This document shows, in pieces, positions 18,480-28,511 of a stretch of 64,000 nucleotides of DNA. Origin of the DNA: Deinococcus gobiensis I-0. GTDB lineage: Bacteria > Deinococcota > Deinococci > Deinococcales > Deinococcaceae. The notes under the pieces are model-generated. The model was not told the DNA's origin, ran no database searches, and worked only from the letters and a program-made list of their open reading frames with translations. Both the position numbers and the translations under genes were made by a program. Every line of letters starts with the position of its first letter. Position 1 is the first letter of the stretch. The stretch is taken from the NCBI RefSeq assembly GCF_000252445.1, contig NC_017790.1, positions 1,160,501 through 1,224,500 on the forward strand, written 5' to 3'.

Positions 18480-18515
18480 GGAAAGCCCCACCCTCCGCAG
18501 AGGGTGGGGCTTTCC
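18480..18515. terminator. Bidirectional terminator between convergent genes
   Basis: A perfect 16-bp stem GGAAAGCCCCACCCTC/GAGGGTGGGGCTTTCC with a CGCA loop. A/T-rich flanks of the stem give a U-tract in both directions, serving the metallo-hydrolase (plus) and the lipoprotein (minus). Confidence 0.85.
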
Positions 18516-18529
18516 AGTGCGGCCGAGGC

Positions 18530-20722
18530 TCAGGGCAGGGTGCTGAGGTAGGCCAGCGGGGTGCCGTTCGCCGCCGAACCCGTCGTCAGGAAGGTCAGGC
18601 CGCCGCCCGCATTCAGGGCGCTGCCCATCGGCTGGTCGGTCAGGATCAGGGTGGGGGTGCTGCCAGTGGCCACGCGCGCCACCCCCTGGTAGGTGGTGAG
18701 CCACAGCACGCCCGGCTGCTGGCGGTCGAAGCCCAGCAGGCGCAGGTAGCTCGCGCCGCTGGGGGCCGGGAAGGTGGTCGAGGTGCCGTCCGTGTTCACG
18801 CGGGTCAGGGCGCCGTAGGCGAGCAGCCAGGCCTCGCCGGTGTCGCTCACCGCGCCGCTTTCCACCGTGCCGCCGCCGGTCGTGGGCAGAACGGTGGTCT
18901 TGGCCGTCTCGGTGTCGATCAGGACCGGCTTGCTGTTGTACCCGCCCAGATAGAGCAGGTAGCGGCCACTGGCGCTGCGGCTGAAGGCCAGGTTGCTCGA
19001 GTTGCTGCTATACGCCCCCTCGGGGTCCACGGCAGCGATCTGACCGGTGGCCGGGGTCCAGACGAAGAGGCCATAGCGGAACACACCCATCTCCTCCTTG
19101 GCGGTACCCACATACCAGACCCGGCCCTGTGCGTCGGCCACCGGCCCCGAGAGCAGGGCTTGGGGGCTGATGGCTGCCGGCACGTCGTAGACGGTGACCT
19201 TGCCCGCATCGTCGAAGCGGTAGAACTTCTTCCCACTGTCGTTCCAGGTGCCTGCCGCGTACACGTCGCCGCCCGGAATGGAGATCAGGCCGCCGGAGAC
19301 ATTCTCCAGCTTGACCTCGGTGGCCGCCTTGCCCTCCACGAGCCGCTGAAAGGTCGCCAGAGTTTTCGCCCCGGCCGTGTACGTGTACGCAGACGTGATC
19401 CAGACGCCCTGGGCCGCCGGGGTCAGGCTGGAGGGGGCCTGCTGCACCTCGATGCGGGTCCGGGCGGGCTTGACCCGCAGGGTCGCCGTGGCCACGCCGA
19501 TGCTGTCGCCGCCGACCTTCAGCTTGAGGTCGCCCAGCGTCGCCGTGCCCGCCACCTGCACCGCCAGGTCCAGGTTGGTGGTCGTGCCGGGGGTCAGCGT
19601 GACCTGCCTGGGGGCCGCGCTGACGCCGGCGGGCGGGTCCACGAGACCGACCGTGACAGGCCCGCTCAGGCCGTCTTGTGGCGTCAGGCTCAGTGCCAGG
19701 GTGGACGATTCGCCCACATAGCCGTTCAGGAAGTCGCCGCCGAGCCACAGCTGTGCCGAGGGCACGCGAATGTCGGCCTGCAGGCGCGCGCCCCCTACGG
19801 TCCGCCCGTTCTGGCGGGCCAGCAGGTGCAGTTCTCCGCTGAAGGTCGCGGCGCCACTGCCCGCAGCGAAGGTCAGGGTGGTGGTCACGGCCTGGGTGCG
19901 CGGGCCTCCCAGGGCGCCCAGGCCCCGGGGCCGCGCGGGGGCCCGCTGGGCCCTCAGGGTGGGCAGGCTCAGGGTGCCGGGGGTGACGGTCACGCCCGGC
20001 AGGTCGGTCGAGAGGGTCACGTCGCCCGAGATGCCGCCGTCCTGATAGACGCGCACCTCCCGTTTGGCCGACTGCCCGGCCCGCAGCACCAGCGGCGAAT
20101 CGTCGGTAAAGCTGAAGACCACCTCCGGGCTGTAGGCGACGAACTTCAGGTCGGTCGGGACCGTACGGTCCACACTGGCAAATTGCAGCGCGCTCGCCGA
20201 GGGCTGTTTGACGATGATCGTGTTCCATCCGGCACGCAGGTCCAGGTTCAGGTCGAGGCTCAGGGTACGGCAGCGCAGGGTCCCCCTGAAAGTCGCGTCG
20301 GCCGAGGAATACATGCGCGTCAGCGGTTCGCCGTCGCTGCGGCGGGTCTGCGTCACTGTGCCCAGCAGGTCGCCCTGCGAGGTGGCCGCGACCACGTCCA
20401 CCAGATCAATCTGGACGTCAGGCACGCTGCGGGCGCCGCTGAACGTGCAGTCGCTCATCAGCGAAGCAGTGCTGGTCGGCGCGGGCAGCGTGACGCTCAC
20501 CGTGCCGTCGCTGCCGATGCGGCTGCCGGTCAGGGGCACCGAGTCGTCGCCCAGGCGCGACACCATGGCTGGGGTGAGCGCGCCGTAGTTCCAGCCGCTC
20601 AGCTGGCCGCTCAGGACGGCGGGGTCGGTGGTATCAGGCGTAGGTCCGGGCGTGGGCGTAGAGCCGCCGCAGGCCACGAGCAGTCCACTCAGCAGGAGGG
20701 GGGACATCAGTCGTTTCTTCAT
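18530..20722 (-). CDS. Large surface lipoprotein, beta-rich, function unknown
   Basis: 730 aa. Signal peptide with lipobox LVAC (Cys18), then a Pro/Thr linker (GSTPTPGPTPDTTDP). Residues about 200-420 contain Ig-like/beta-sandwich segments (VTLSTDLPGVTVTPGTLSLP, LALSLTPQDGLSGPVTVGL, DLAVQVAGTATLGDLKLKV). The last ~300 residues alternate GKKFYRFDDAGKVTVYDV, AQGRVWYVGTAK and GEAWLLAYGALTRV, a pattern of beta-propeller blades like streptogramin/virginiamycin-lyase-like repeats. Deinococcus carries many such proteins. A TAGAAT -10-like box lies 11 nt upstream of the ATG. Binding partner unknown. Confidence 0.75.
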   Translation of the reverse strand: MKKRLMSPLLLSGLLVACGGSTPTPGPTPDTTDPAVLSGQLSGWNYGALTPAMVSRLGDDSVPLTGSRIGSDGTVSVTLPAPTSTASLMSDCTFSGARSVPDVQIDLVDVVAATSQGDLLGTVTQTRRSDGEPLTRMYSSADATFRGTLRCRTLSLDLNLDLRAGWNTIIVKQPSASALQFASVDRTVPTDLKFVAYSPEVVFSFTDDSPLVLRAGQSAKREVRVYQDGGISGDVTLSTDLPGVTVTPGTLSLPTLRAQRAPARPRGLGALGGPRTQAVTTTLTFAAGSGAATFSGELHLLARQNGRTVGGARLQADIRVPSAQLWLGGDFLNGYVGESSTLALSLTPQDGLSGPVTVGLVDPPAGVSAAPRQVTLTPGTTTNLDLAVQVAGTATLGDLKLKVGGDSIGVATATLRVKPARTRIEVQQAPSSLTPAAQGVWITSAYTYTAGAKTLATFQRLVEGKAATEVKLENVSGGLISIPGGDVYAAGTWNDSGKKFYRFDDAGKVTVYDVPAAISPQALLSGPVADAQGRVWYVGTAKEEMGVFRYGLFVWTPATGQIAAVDPEGAYSSNSSNLAFSRSASGRYLLYLGGYNSKPVLIDTETAKTTVLPTTGGGTVESGAVSDTGEAWLLAYGALTRVNTDGTSTTFPAPSGASYLRLLGFDRQQPGVLWLTTYQGVARVATGSTPTLILTDQPMGSALNAGGGLTFLTTGSAANGTPLAYLSTLP

Positions 20723-20844
20723 CTCGACTCAGGATTCTAAGAAAGAGGAGGCGGCTCTGTAGCTGCATCTGCCCCGCGCCGCCGCGAAGACGGCGCGGTT
20801 CCTGCCCGTCTATCCCACCCCCCCGCGCCGCCACCCCCGCGCGC

Positions 20845-20850
20845 TATCCT
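20845..20850 (+). promoter_or_regulatory. -10 element of the leu operon leader
   Basis: TATCCT with exactly 6 nt to the ATG of the leader peptide at 20857. Confidence 0.6.
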
Positions 20851-20856
20851 GCGCGC

Positions 20857-20919
20857 ATGTTCACCGCACCGCCGCAGAACCGGGCCGCCACTGGCCTTCT
20901 TCTTCGACTGGGGCGTTGA
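20857..20919 (+). CDS. Leucine leader peptide (20 aa) of the leu operon
   Basis: ORF encoding MFTAPPQNRAATGLLLRLGR, stop TGA at 20917-20919. Three consecutive CTT codons at 20896-20904 (a codon otherwise avoided in this GC-rich genome) plus a CTG make the end of the peptide Leu-rich. The -10 box 6 nt before the ATG predicts a leaderless message. The ORF end overlaps the 5' arm of an antiterminator, and a terminator follows before leuC, the classical arrangement of ribosome-mediated attenuation. The role is inferred from sequence layout and the known leuL paradigm. Confidence 0.8.
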   Translation: MFTAPPQNRAATGLLLRLGR

Positions 20920-20974
20920 GCGCGCAGACCCGGCGTTCAACAGTGCCCCCGCAGCGACGACGCGCGGGGGTTTT
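20910..20974 (+). promoter_or_regulatory. Leucine attenuator: antiterminator and terminator
   Basis: Terminator: CCCCCGC (20946-20952) pairs with GCGGGGG (20964-20970), followed by TTTT. Alternative antiterminator: GGGGC plus GTTGAGCGC (20910-20923) pairs with GCGTTCAAC and, after a 3-nt bulge, GCCCC (20933-20949), consuming the terminator's 5' arm. A ribosome stalled on the CTT codons leaves the antiterminator free (leuC read through); a ribosome reaching the TGA covers it (termination). Pairings were found by eye. Confidence 0.75.
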
Positions 20975-21003
20975 CGCTTGGGGCGCGAATGGAGGGATGG
21001 GGT

Positions 21004-22298
<1,295 letters not shown>

Positions 22299-22299
<1 letters not shown>

Positions 22300-22919
22300 T
22301 GAACGTGCTGCTGGCGGTGGCGGCGCTGCATCTGGTGGTGCTCGTCGTGCCGGGGCCGGACGTGCTGCTGGTCAGCCGCGCCGCCCTGGCCCGGTCGCGC
22401 CGCGCGGCCCTGCTCGCGGGCCTGGGCGTGTGCCTGGGCATCGCCTGCTGGGCGGGGCTGGCGCTGCTGGGCATCAATTTCCTGTTCGCGCAGTTTCCCT
22501 GGATTCACGGCGTCATCAAGGTGGCGGGGGGGCTGTACCTGCTGTGGATGGGCCTGAACCTCTGGCGCAGCGCCGGGCACGGCGAGGCCGAGGCGGGGGC
22601 GCAGTCGCCCGCCGTGGCCCACAGTGACTGGGCCAACCTGCGCGCGGGCTTCCTGACGAACATCGCCAACCCCAAGGCGGCGGTGTTCTTCGGCAGCGTG
22701 TTTTCCAGCGTGCTGGGCGCGCACACCACCCCCGGCCTCAAGCTGGCGGTGTTCGGCGTGGTCGTCTCGCTCAGCCTCGCGTGGTTCGTGCTGGTGGCCT
22801 GCGGCATGTCCACCCGGCCGGTGCAGGCCGCCTACCTGCGCGCCCGCAAGGGCATTGACCGGGTGGCCGGCACGCTGATGCTGGGCTTCGGCGGCCTGCT
22901 GCTGGCCTCGCGCGAGTAG
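22299..22919 (+). CDS. LysE/RhtB-family amino-acid exporter
   Basis: 206 aa with 5-6 hydrophobic helices. The N-terminus VVLVVPGPDVLLVSRAALARSRR and the central LRAGFLTNIANPKAAVFFGSVF are hallmark RhtB/LysE motifs. These proteins export amino acids such as homoserine, threonine, leucine or lysine. The start overlaps the leuC stop (TGATG), so it is under the leucine attenuator, which suggests leucine or a related branched-chain compound as substrate (inference). It ends 119 nt before the next gene. Confidence 0.9.
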
Positions 22920-23038
22920 GGCCGTTCCCGTTCTCTGCCGGGCGGCTTTGCAGGTCCGCCCCGCTCTTCTCGGCACGCGCGCTTCGTGGGGCCAGACGGA
23001 GACGGCTCTTTTGGCAGATGTTCTAAGCTGGGGGTCTC

Positions 23039-24295
23039 ATGGGTGAAGCCAAACGACGCAAACAACTCGGCCTGATGCCGACCGTCCTGCCTTTCGAGGC
23101 GCAGTTGCACACGGACGGCACCGTCTCCTTCGTGCGTGGCCCCGACGACGCCCGGCAGCGCCGCCTGATCGAGGACGCCCTGACCCTGACCCAGGCCTTC
23201 GGCGCGGGCTGGGAGGGCGAGTACCGGGGTGTGCAGGTGCTTTCGGGCGGCTACCGGGGCAACCGCCTCGTCACCGCCGAGGACGTGCAGGCCATTCCCG
23301 TGCCCCCGCTGCGGCGCGTGACCGGCGAACTCGTGCTGGGCAAGAACGCCGCCGACGTGGACGGCGTGGCCCTGGAAGTCGAGGGCGGCGCGGTGCGGCT
23401 GCGCGACCAGCGCCACTCGCTGGACGGCGAGCGCTGGGAGGCCTTCCCGACCCTGCGTGACCCGCAGCGCATCATGCGCCTGCTCGAAGATCACCCGGCC
23501 TTCAAGCTTCAGGGCGAGCTCATCGGGCAGTTCACGGCTGAAGGCTGGGCGCAGGGGCGCATCGACATCACCCCCGACCCGCCCGAGGACCTGCTCGAAG
23601 CGCTGGAGGACGTGACGCGGCTGTGGCACGGCGCCACCCCGGAGCAGTGGGCCGACATCCACCGCGAGACGCTGGACGACACGCAGGCTGAGGTGCCTCA
23701 GGCCCGGCGCACCACCTTCGAACTGCGCCGCGCCGCGCCCCTCCAGTCGCCTTTGAGCGAGGTCTTCGCCATCCGCCGCGACGCCGAGTTCTTTCCGACC
23801 GAGCACCAGACCTACACCCTCGACGGCGAGACCTGGCACGCCTACGACAACCCCGGCGCGGTGGCCGAGGAGGGCAACCTCATGCCCGAGCTGGCCGAAT
23901 TCTTCGACATGAACATGGTCCCCGTGACCGTGTACGCCGACGGCCGCGTCGAGTGGCAGGAAGACGACATCCCCGCCGAGCACGCCGAGCGCATCCGCGA
24001 GGACCTGCGCGAGAGCACCGGGGCCGGCAACGCCGAGGCCTGGGCCGAGTGGACGACCCGCATGTTCACCGAGACCTTCGCCGAGGAACTCGACGTGCCC
24101 GAGGGCACGAAGCTGCCCGCCCCCGTCGCCGTGCGCCTCGACCTGCCCGCCGACGCCCTGACTGACGACAGCCCGCTCGCCCAGACCTTCATCGAATCCG
24201 AAGTGACCTTCGACGGCCAGCAGTGGCGCGACCTCTACGACGAGGAAGTGCCCGAGGAACTGTCGGCCTTCGCGGCGGGCCAGCAGGAGAACTGA
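23039..24295 (+). CDS. Unknown protein within the leu gene cluster
   Basis: 418 aa, soluble, acidic, no signal peptide or membrane helix. The N-terminus MGEAKRRKQLGLMPTV resembles short basic starts seen in several unrelated bacterial proteins. Three internal repeats of the form [LF]DGxxW (SLDGERWEAF near 130, TLDGETWHAY near 262, TFDGQQWRDLY near 392) suggest a duplicated module. Not recognised. It has its own upstream TAAGCT box (9 nt before the ATG), so it may be transcribed separately even though it sits between leuC and leuD. Confidence 0.75.
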   Translation: MGEAKRRKQLGLMPTVLPFEAQLHTDGTVSFVRGPDDARQRRLIEDALTLTQAFGAGWEGEYRGVQVLSGGYRGNRLVTAEDVQAIPVPPLRRVTGELVLGKNAADVDGVALEVEGGAVRLRDQRHSLDGERWEAFPTLRDPQRIMRLLEDHPAFKLQGELIGQFTAEGWAQGRIDITPDPPEDLLEALEDVTRLWHGATPEQWADIHRETLDDTQAEVPQARRTTFELRRAAPLQSPLSEVFAIRRDAEFFPTEHQTYTLDGETWHAYDNPGAVAEEGNLMPELAEFFDMNMVPVTVYADGRVEWQEDDIPAEHAERIREDLRESTGAGNAEAWAEWTTRMFTETFAEELDVPEGTKLPAPVAVRLDLPADALTDDSPLAQTFIESEVTFDGQQWRDLYDEEVPEELSAFAAGQQEN

Positions 24296-24388
24296 GCCGG
24301 GTCCCGGGCGGGCGCCGTCCCGGGCCGCAGACCCGCGCCCCGTGTCCCCCGCCCCGCCTCCCTTTCCATTCCGACCAAGGAGTCATCC

Positions 24389-24994
24389 ATGCCCACTGTC
24401 CACGTGTTCGCCCGTGACCACATCAACACCGACGAGATCATTCCTGCCCGGCACCTGACCACCGATGTGGAGGCCGAACTGGCCCCCTACGCGATGGAGG
24501 ACTACGACAAGGGCTTCGTGAAGCGCGTGCAGAAGGGCGACATCATCGTCGCCGGGGCCGACTTCGGCTGTGGCAGCAGCCGCGAGCACGCCGTCTGGGC
24601 GCTGCGCGGCGCGGGCGTGGCGGCCGTCATCGCGCCCAACTTCGCGCGCATCTACTACCGCAACTCCATCAACAACGGCTTTCTGGCGCTGGAATGCGAG
24701 GGCATCGTCGAGGCCTTCCAGGACGGCGACCCGGCCGATCTGGACCTCGCGGGCGGCACCATCACCAACACGCGCACCGGCCAGAGCCTGACCTTCGTGC
24801 CGGTGCCGCAGTTCGCGCTGGACGTGCAGCGGGCGGGCGGCTGGCTGGAATACATGAAGGCCAACGACGAGGCGGCGCTGGAAGCCGAGCGTCTGGACAC
24901 GGCCAGCACCTCGGCCGGGCACGGGCACGCGGGCACGCCGCTGGGCGACGACGCCGCCAAGGAAGACGGCCCCAGGGAGACGCACCATGCCTAA
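24389..24994 (+). CDS. leuD: 3-isopropylmalate dehydratase small subunit
   Basis: 201 aa. [13 protein letters not shown] and [17 protein letters not shown] are the swivelling-domain signatures that complete the LeuCD active site. The C-terminal 35 residues ([20 protein letters not shown]) are a disordered extension. AAGGAG lies before the ATG, so translation uses a normal ribosome site. The last 8 nt overlap leuB. Confidence 0.93.
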   Translation: MPTVHVFARDHINTDEIIPARHLTTDVEAELAPYAMEDYDKGFVKRVQKGDIIVAGADFGCGSSREHAVWALRGAGVAAVIAPNFARIYYRNSINNGFLALECEGIVEAFQDGDPADLDLAGGTITNTRTGQSLTFVPVPQFALDVQRAGGWLEYMKANDEAALEAERLDTASTSAGHGHAGTPLGDDAAKEDGPRETHHA

Positions 24995-26042
24995 GATCGT
25001 GACCCTGCCGGGCGACGGCATCGGGCCCGAGGTGACGGCGGCGGCGGTGGCCGTGCTGCGCGAGGTGGCCCCCGACGTGACCATCGAGGAACACGCCATC
25101 GGCGGCGGGGCCTACGAGGCGCACGGCGAGCCCTTTCCGGCCGCGACCCGCGACGCCCTGAAGGACGCCGACGCCGTGCTGCTGGGCACCGTGGGCGGCG
25201 CGCACGACTCGCCCTGGAACAAGCTGCCCCGGCCCCTGCGCCCCGAGTCCGGGTTGCTGTCCCTGCGCAAGGCGCTGGGCTGCTACGCCAACCTGCGTCC
25301 CGTGCGCGTGCAGCCGGGCCTAGAGCACCTCTCGCCCCTCAAGCCCGAGCTGGCGCGCGGCGTGGACATCCTCATCGTGCGCGAGCTGCTGGGCGGCATC
25401 TATTTCGACGGCGACCGCAAGATCGAGGGCGACACGGCCTACAACACCATGCGCTACACGACCCCCGAGGTCGAGCGCGTGGCGGATATGGCCTTCTGGG
25501 CCGCCGAGCAGAGAAAAGGCCGCGTGACCAGCGTGGACAAGGCCAACGTGCTCGAAGTGAGCGAGCTGTGGCGCCGTGACGTGCAGGCCCTGCGCGACCG
25601 CAAGTACCGGGGCGTCCACCTGAACCACGAGTACGTGGACAGCGTGGCCATGCTCATCGTCTCGGACCCGGGCCGCTACGACGTGATCGTCACCGAGAAC
25701 CTGTTCGGGGACATCCTCTCGGACCTCGCCGCCGTGATTCCGGGCAGCCTGGGCCTGATGCCCTCGGCGTCGCTGGGCGACGGCCCCGGCCTCTTCGAGC
25801 CGATCCACGGCAGCGCGCCCGACATCGCGGGCAAGGGAATCGCCAACCCCGCCGCCGCCATCATGAGCGTGGGGATGCTGCTGCGCCACGGCCTCTCGCG
25901 CAGCGACGCCGCCAACGCGGTGGACCGCGCCGTGGCCCTCGCCCTGCGCGCCCACCCCACCCGCGACCTGGGCGGCACGGCCGACACCCAGACCTTCACC
26001 CGCGCCGTGCTGGACGCGATGGAAACGCCCGCCGTAGGCTGA
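24987..26042 (+). CDS. leuB: 3-isopropylmalate dehydrogenase
   Basis: 351 aa. [16 protein letters not shown] at the N-terminus, the Arg-rich substrate site ([22 protein letters not shown]), [12 protein letters not shown] and the metal site [15 protein letters not shown] plus the NAD-binding [18 protein letters not shown] are all intact. It oxidises and decarboxylates 3-isopropylmalate to 2-oxoisocaproate. Its start overlaps leuD by 8 nt. The IPMDH family also includes homoisocitrate dehydrogenases, but the cluster favours leucine synthesis. Confidence 0.94.
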   Translation: MPKIVTLPGDGIGPEVTAAAVAVLREVAPDVTIEEHAIGGGAYEAHGEPFPAATRDALKDADAVLLGTVGGAHDSPWNKLPRPLRPESGLLSLRKALGCYANLRPVRVQPGLEHLSPLKPELARGVDILIVRELLGGIYFDGDRKIEGDTAYNTMRYTTPEVERVADMAFWAAEQRKGRVTSVDKANVLEVSELWRRDVQALRDRKYRGVHLNHEYVDSVAMLIVSDPGRYDVIVTENLFGDILSDLAAVIPGSLGLMPSASLGDGPGLFEPIHGSAPDIAGKGIANPAAAIMSVGMLLRHGLSRSDAANAVDRAVALALRAHPTRDLGGTADTQTFTRAVLDAMETPAVG

Positions 26043-26061
26043 GCGCGAAGTATGAAGAGTG

Positions 26062-26085
26062 GGGGCGAGCGATTCGGCTCGCCCC
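26062..26085 (+). terminator. Terminator-like hairpin after leuB
   Basis: GGGGCGAGC (26062-26070), loop GATTCG, GCTCGCCCC (26077-26085). There is no clear T tract, so a hairpin with possible termination role. Confidence 0.5.
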
Positions 26086-26124
26086 TGCTGGTCTGTGAAG
26101 ATGTAGCCCTCACTGTCCAGTTCC

Positions 26125-26310
26125 CCTCGAAGGCCGTCGTGTGCGCAGCGCGCGGGCCATTCCAGATGGCCAGGGCTGGCCCCGAGCTGAGCTGTCACGC
26201 CGCAGGGCAAAGCTGCCCTACTGACTTCCGGGACGACTCCTGCCGAGCGCAGTGCTGAGCGCTCCCCTCCCAGCGGGAGCGGGCTGGGGGAGAGGGTAAA
26301 CGAGACCCGA
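26125..26310 (-). repeat. Dispersed intergenic repeat, copy B
   Basis: Reverse complement of this segment aligns with 10789-10965 over its whole length by eye (shared GAGTCGTCCCGGAAGTC, GGAATGGCCCGCGCGCTGCG and CACGACGGCCTTCG). It lies downstream of leuB as copy A lies downstream of gluQ. It also carries the stem CAGCCCGCTCCCGCTGGG. No coding potential assigned; the rest of 26043-26368 holds nothing else recognised. Confidence 0.75.
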
Positions 26311-26368
26311 ACGCCTTCCCGCTCCAGGCCCATTGCCTGCCCCCACCCCCACGCGCCATCCTGACCCC

Positions 26369-26674
26369 ATGCCTGCCGTCACCTTCCCGGCCCCCCGCCG
26401 CATCCCCTACCCGGGCGGCTGCGTGCTGGAACCCGCCCCCTACGCCCTGGACTACCTCCTGAAGTGGCCCGCCGACGTGACGGTGGCGGGGCAGCTCCAC
26501 CCGAACACGCCCGTGTTTCCCCTGCTGCGTGACCTCCTGGCCGACCCGGCCAAGTACGGCGTGACCCCCGCCGACGCCGAAGCGGCCAGGAGCCTGTTCC
26601 TGGACGTGGCCGGTCAGGCGCTGGAACAGGAGGGCGGGCAGCGCGCATGGCTGGAACGGGAGTTCGCCCGCTGA
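26369..26674 (+). CDS. Small hypothetical protein
   Basis: 101 aa, [42 protein letters not shown]..., ending in acidic amphipathic helices ([23 protein letters not shown]). Not recognised. A CATCCT box 6 nt before the ATG fits the local leaderless pattern approximately. Its 3' end overlaps the MocR-type regulator by 28 nt, so the two are likely co-expressed. Confidence 0.55.
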   Translation: MPAVTFPAPRRIPYPGGCVLEPAPYALDYLLKWPADVTVAGQLHPNTPVFPLLRDLLADPAKYGVTPADAEAARSLFLDVAGQALEQEGGQRAWLEREFAR

Positions 26675-28086
26675 GCCGCGAGCCGCTCACCCTGCCGGGG
26701 CTGCTGCCCCCCCTGCCGGCCGAGGCCCTGCATGCCCGCGTGGCGCGGACCCTACGGGGGGCAGTGTCGGAAGGCGCGCTGCCGGGCGGCACCCGGTTGC
26801 CGGGGCACCGCGCACTGGCGCAGGCCCTGGGGGTCTCGCGCAATACCCTGGTGGACGCCCTGGCCCAGCTGGAAGCCGAGGGCTACGTCGAGGCGCGGGG
26901 CCGCAGCGGCACGCGCGTCCTGTTGCCCGTCCTGGACCTGCCGGGCACCGGCTCCGCGCCGGCTCCCCGGCTGCCCCTGAGCGCCTGGGCCGAGCGCGCC
27001 CTGGCCGGGCAACTGGAGGACGCGGGCGGCGACTACGCCACCGACTTCCGGGTGGGGCAGCCGGTGCCCGAGCTGTACCCGGCGCGGGCCTGGGCGCAGG
27101 CGCTCGCTCGCCGCGCCGCGCAGCCCCTGACGGGCAGCGGGGGCGACGATCCCCTCGGGCCGCTCGACACCCGCCGCGCCCTGGCGGCCCACCTGCGCGC
27201 CGAGCGGGGGGCACAGGTCACGCCCGAGATGCTCATGCTCACCGGGGGGACGCAACCCGCGCTCGACGCCCTGGCGCGCCTGTTCCTGGAGCCGGGCCGG
27301 GTGGCCGCCGCCGAGGTGCCCACCTACCCGGCGGCGCTCGCCGCCCTGAGCGCCACCGGAGCCGAGGTGCGCGGCGTACCGGTGGACGGCGGCGGCCTGT
27401 GTCCCGAAGCCCTGCCTCCGCAGGCCTCGCTGCTGTACCTCACGCCGGGATGCCAGTACCCCACGACCGTCACGCTCGGCGCGGCGCGGCGGCGTGAGGT
27501 GCTGGCCTGGGCGCGCGGGGCCGGGGCGTATCTCCTCGAAGACGACTACGCCGCCGACCTGCACCACACCGGCCGCGCCCCCACCGTGATGCAGGGCCTC
27601 GCGCCCGAGCGGGTGATCCTGCTGGGCAGCTTTTCCAAGAGCCTCGCGCCGGTCACCCGCAGCGGCTTCGTGGCTGCGCCGCCCGAGGTGCTGCGGGTGC
27701 TGGCGGCGACCCGGCCGCTCACCGACCGCTTTCCCGGAACCCTCGACGCGCTGGCGCTGGCCGACCTGCTCGCCTCGGGCGGATACGCGCGGCACCTGCG
27801 CCGGGCGCGGCAGGCCCTGGCCCACCGCCACGACGTGCTGCTCGCGGCCCTGACGAACCTGCTGCCCGGCTGGCAGCCCCGGCCGGCGCGGGCGGGCCTG
27901 CACCTGTACGTGACCCTCCCCCCCGGCCTGAGTGCGCCGGCGGCGCAGGCCGGGGCACGGGCGGTGGGGGTGGCCCTCTCGCCGGTATCGGGGCCGGGGC
28001 AGGCGGGGGTGCTGCTCGCCTACGCCCACCTGCCCCCCGAGGCCATCCGGGCCGGTGTGGGCCGGCTGGCGCGGCAGTTCGCCTGA
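26647..28086 (+). CDS. MocR/GabR-type transcriptional regulator (GntR HTH plus aminotransferase fold)
   Basis: 479 aa. N-terminal winged helix (about 25-95: [37 protein letters not shown]) followed by a fold-type I aminotransferase domain with [37 protein letters not shown] and the PLP lysine in [17 protein letters not shown]. MocR proteins bind PLP and control vitamin B6, GABA, taurine or other amino-compound genes. The regulated target here is unknown; no pdxST or gabTD pair is adjacent. Confidence 0.9.
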   Translation: MAGTGVRPLSREPLTLPGLLPPLPAEALHARVARTLRGAVSEGALPGGTRLPGHRALAQALGVSRNTLVDALAQLEAEGYVEARGRSGTRVLLPVLDLPGTGSAPAPRLPLSAWAERALAGQLEDAGGDYATDFRVGQPVPELYPARAWAQALARRAAQPLTGSGGDDPLGPLDTRRALAAHLRAERGAQVTPEMLMLTGGTQPALDALARLFLEPGRVAAAEVPTYPAALAALSATGAEVRGVPVDGGGLCPEALPPQASLLYLTPGCQYPTTVTLGAARRREVLAWARGAGAYLLEDDYAADLHHTGRAPTVMQGLAPERVILLGSFSKSLAPVTRSGFVAAPPEVLRVLAATRPLTDRFPGTLDALALADLLASGGYARHLRRARQALAHRHDVLLAALTNLLPGWQPRPARAGLHLYVTLPPGLSAPAAQAGARAVGVALSPVSGPGQAGVLLAYAHLPPEAIRAGVGRLARQFA

Positions 28087-28110
28087 GCGGCCGGGCTACA
28101 CTGCGGGGCG

Positions 28111-28485
28111 ATGCGTTACGTGCTCGCGGTGCTGGTGGTCGCCCTGGCGACGCTCTATTTCACGGTGGGGCTGCGCCTGGGGGCCGTCACCCTGACCGAG
28201 ACGTATCTGCTCAACGCCACCGGCACCAACACCTACCGCTACGCGACGGCCGATGCCCGGCAGCGGGTCGGCGTGACCGGGGCCTGCCGGGTGCGCGGCG
28301 GCGAGGCCACGGTACGCCTGCTGGCCCCCGACGGCACCCAGATCGCGGGCCAGACCTGCCGCGAGGGCGAGTGGAGCCTGAACGTGGTGGGCGGCGGGCA
28401 GCCCGGTACCTACCGCGTGGTCGTGGAGTTCGACCACTACACGGGCCGTCTCAATTTGCAGGAGGCGCATTCCACCGCGCCGTGA
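28111..28485 (+). CDS. Exported or membrane-anchored small hypothetical protein
   Basis: 124 aa. An N-terminal hydrophobic helix (YVLAVLVVALATLYFTVGL) is a signal anchor or signal peptide; the rest is a predicted beta-sandwich (YRYATADARQRVGVTGACRV, EATVRLLAPDGTQIAGQTC, GTYRVVVEFDHYTG) with two cysteines that could pair. This resembles small C2- or pre-peptidase-type beta domains but is not assigned. TACACT lies 8 nt before the ATG. Confidence 0.65.
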   Translation: MRYVLAVLVVALATLYFTVGLRLGAVTLTETYLLNATGTNTYRYATADARQRVGVTGACRVRGGEATVRLLAPDGTQIAGQTCREGEWSLNVVGGGQPGTYRVVVEFDHYTGRLNLQEAHSTAP

Positions 28486-28511
28486 GCAGGCCCACGGCCG
28501 CGCCGAGCGGC

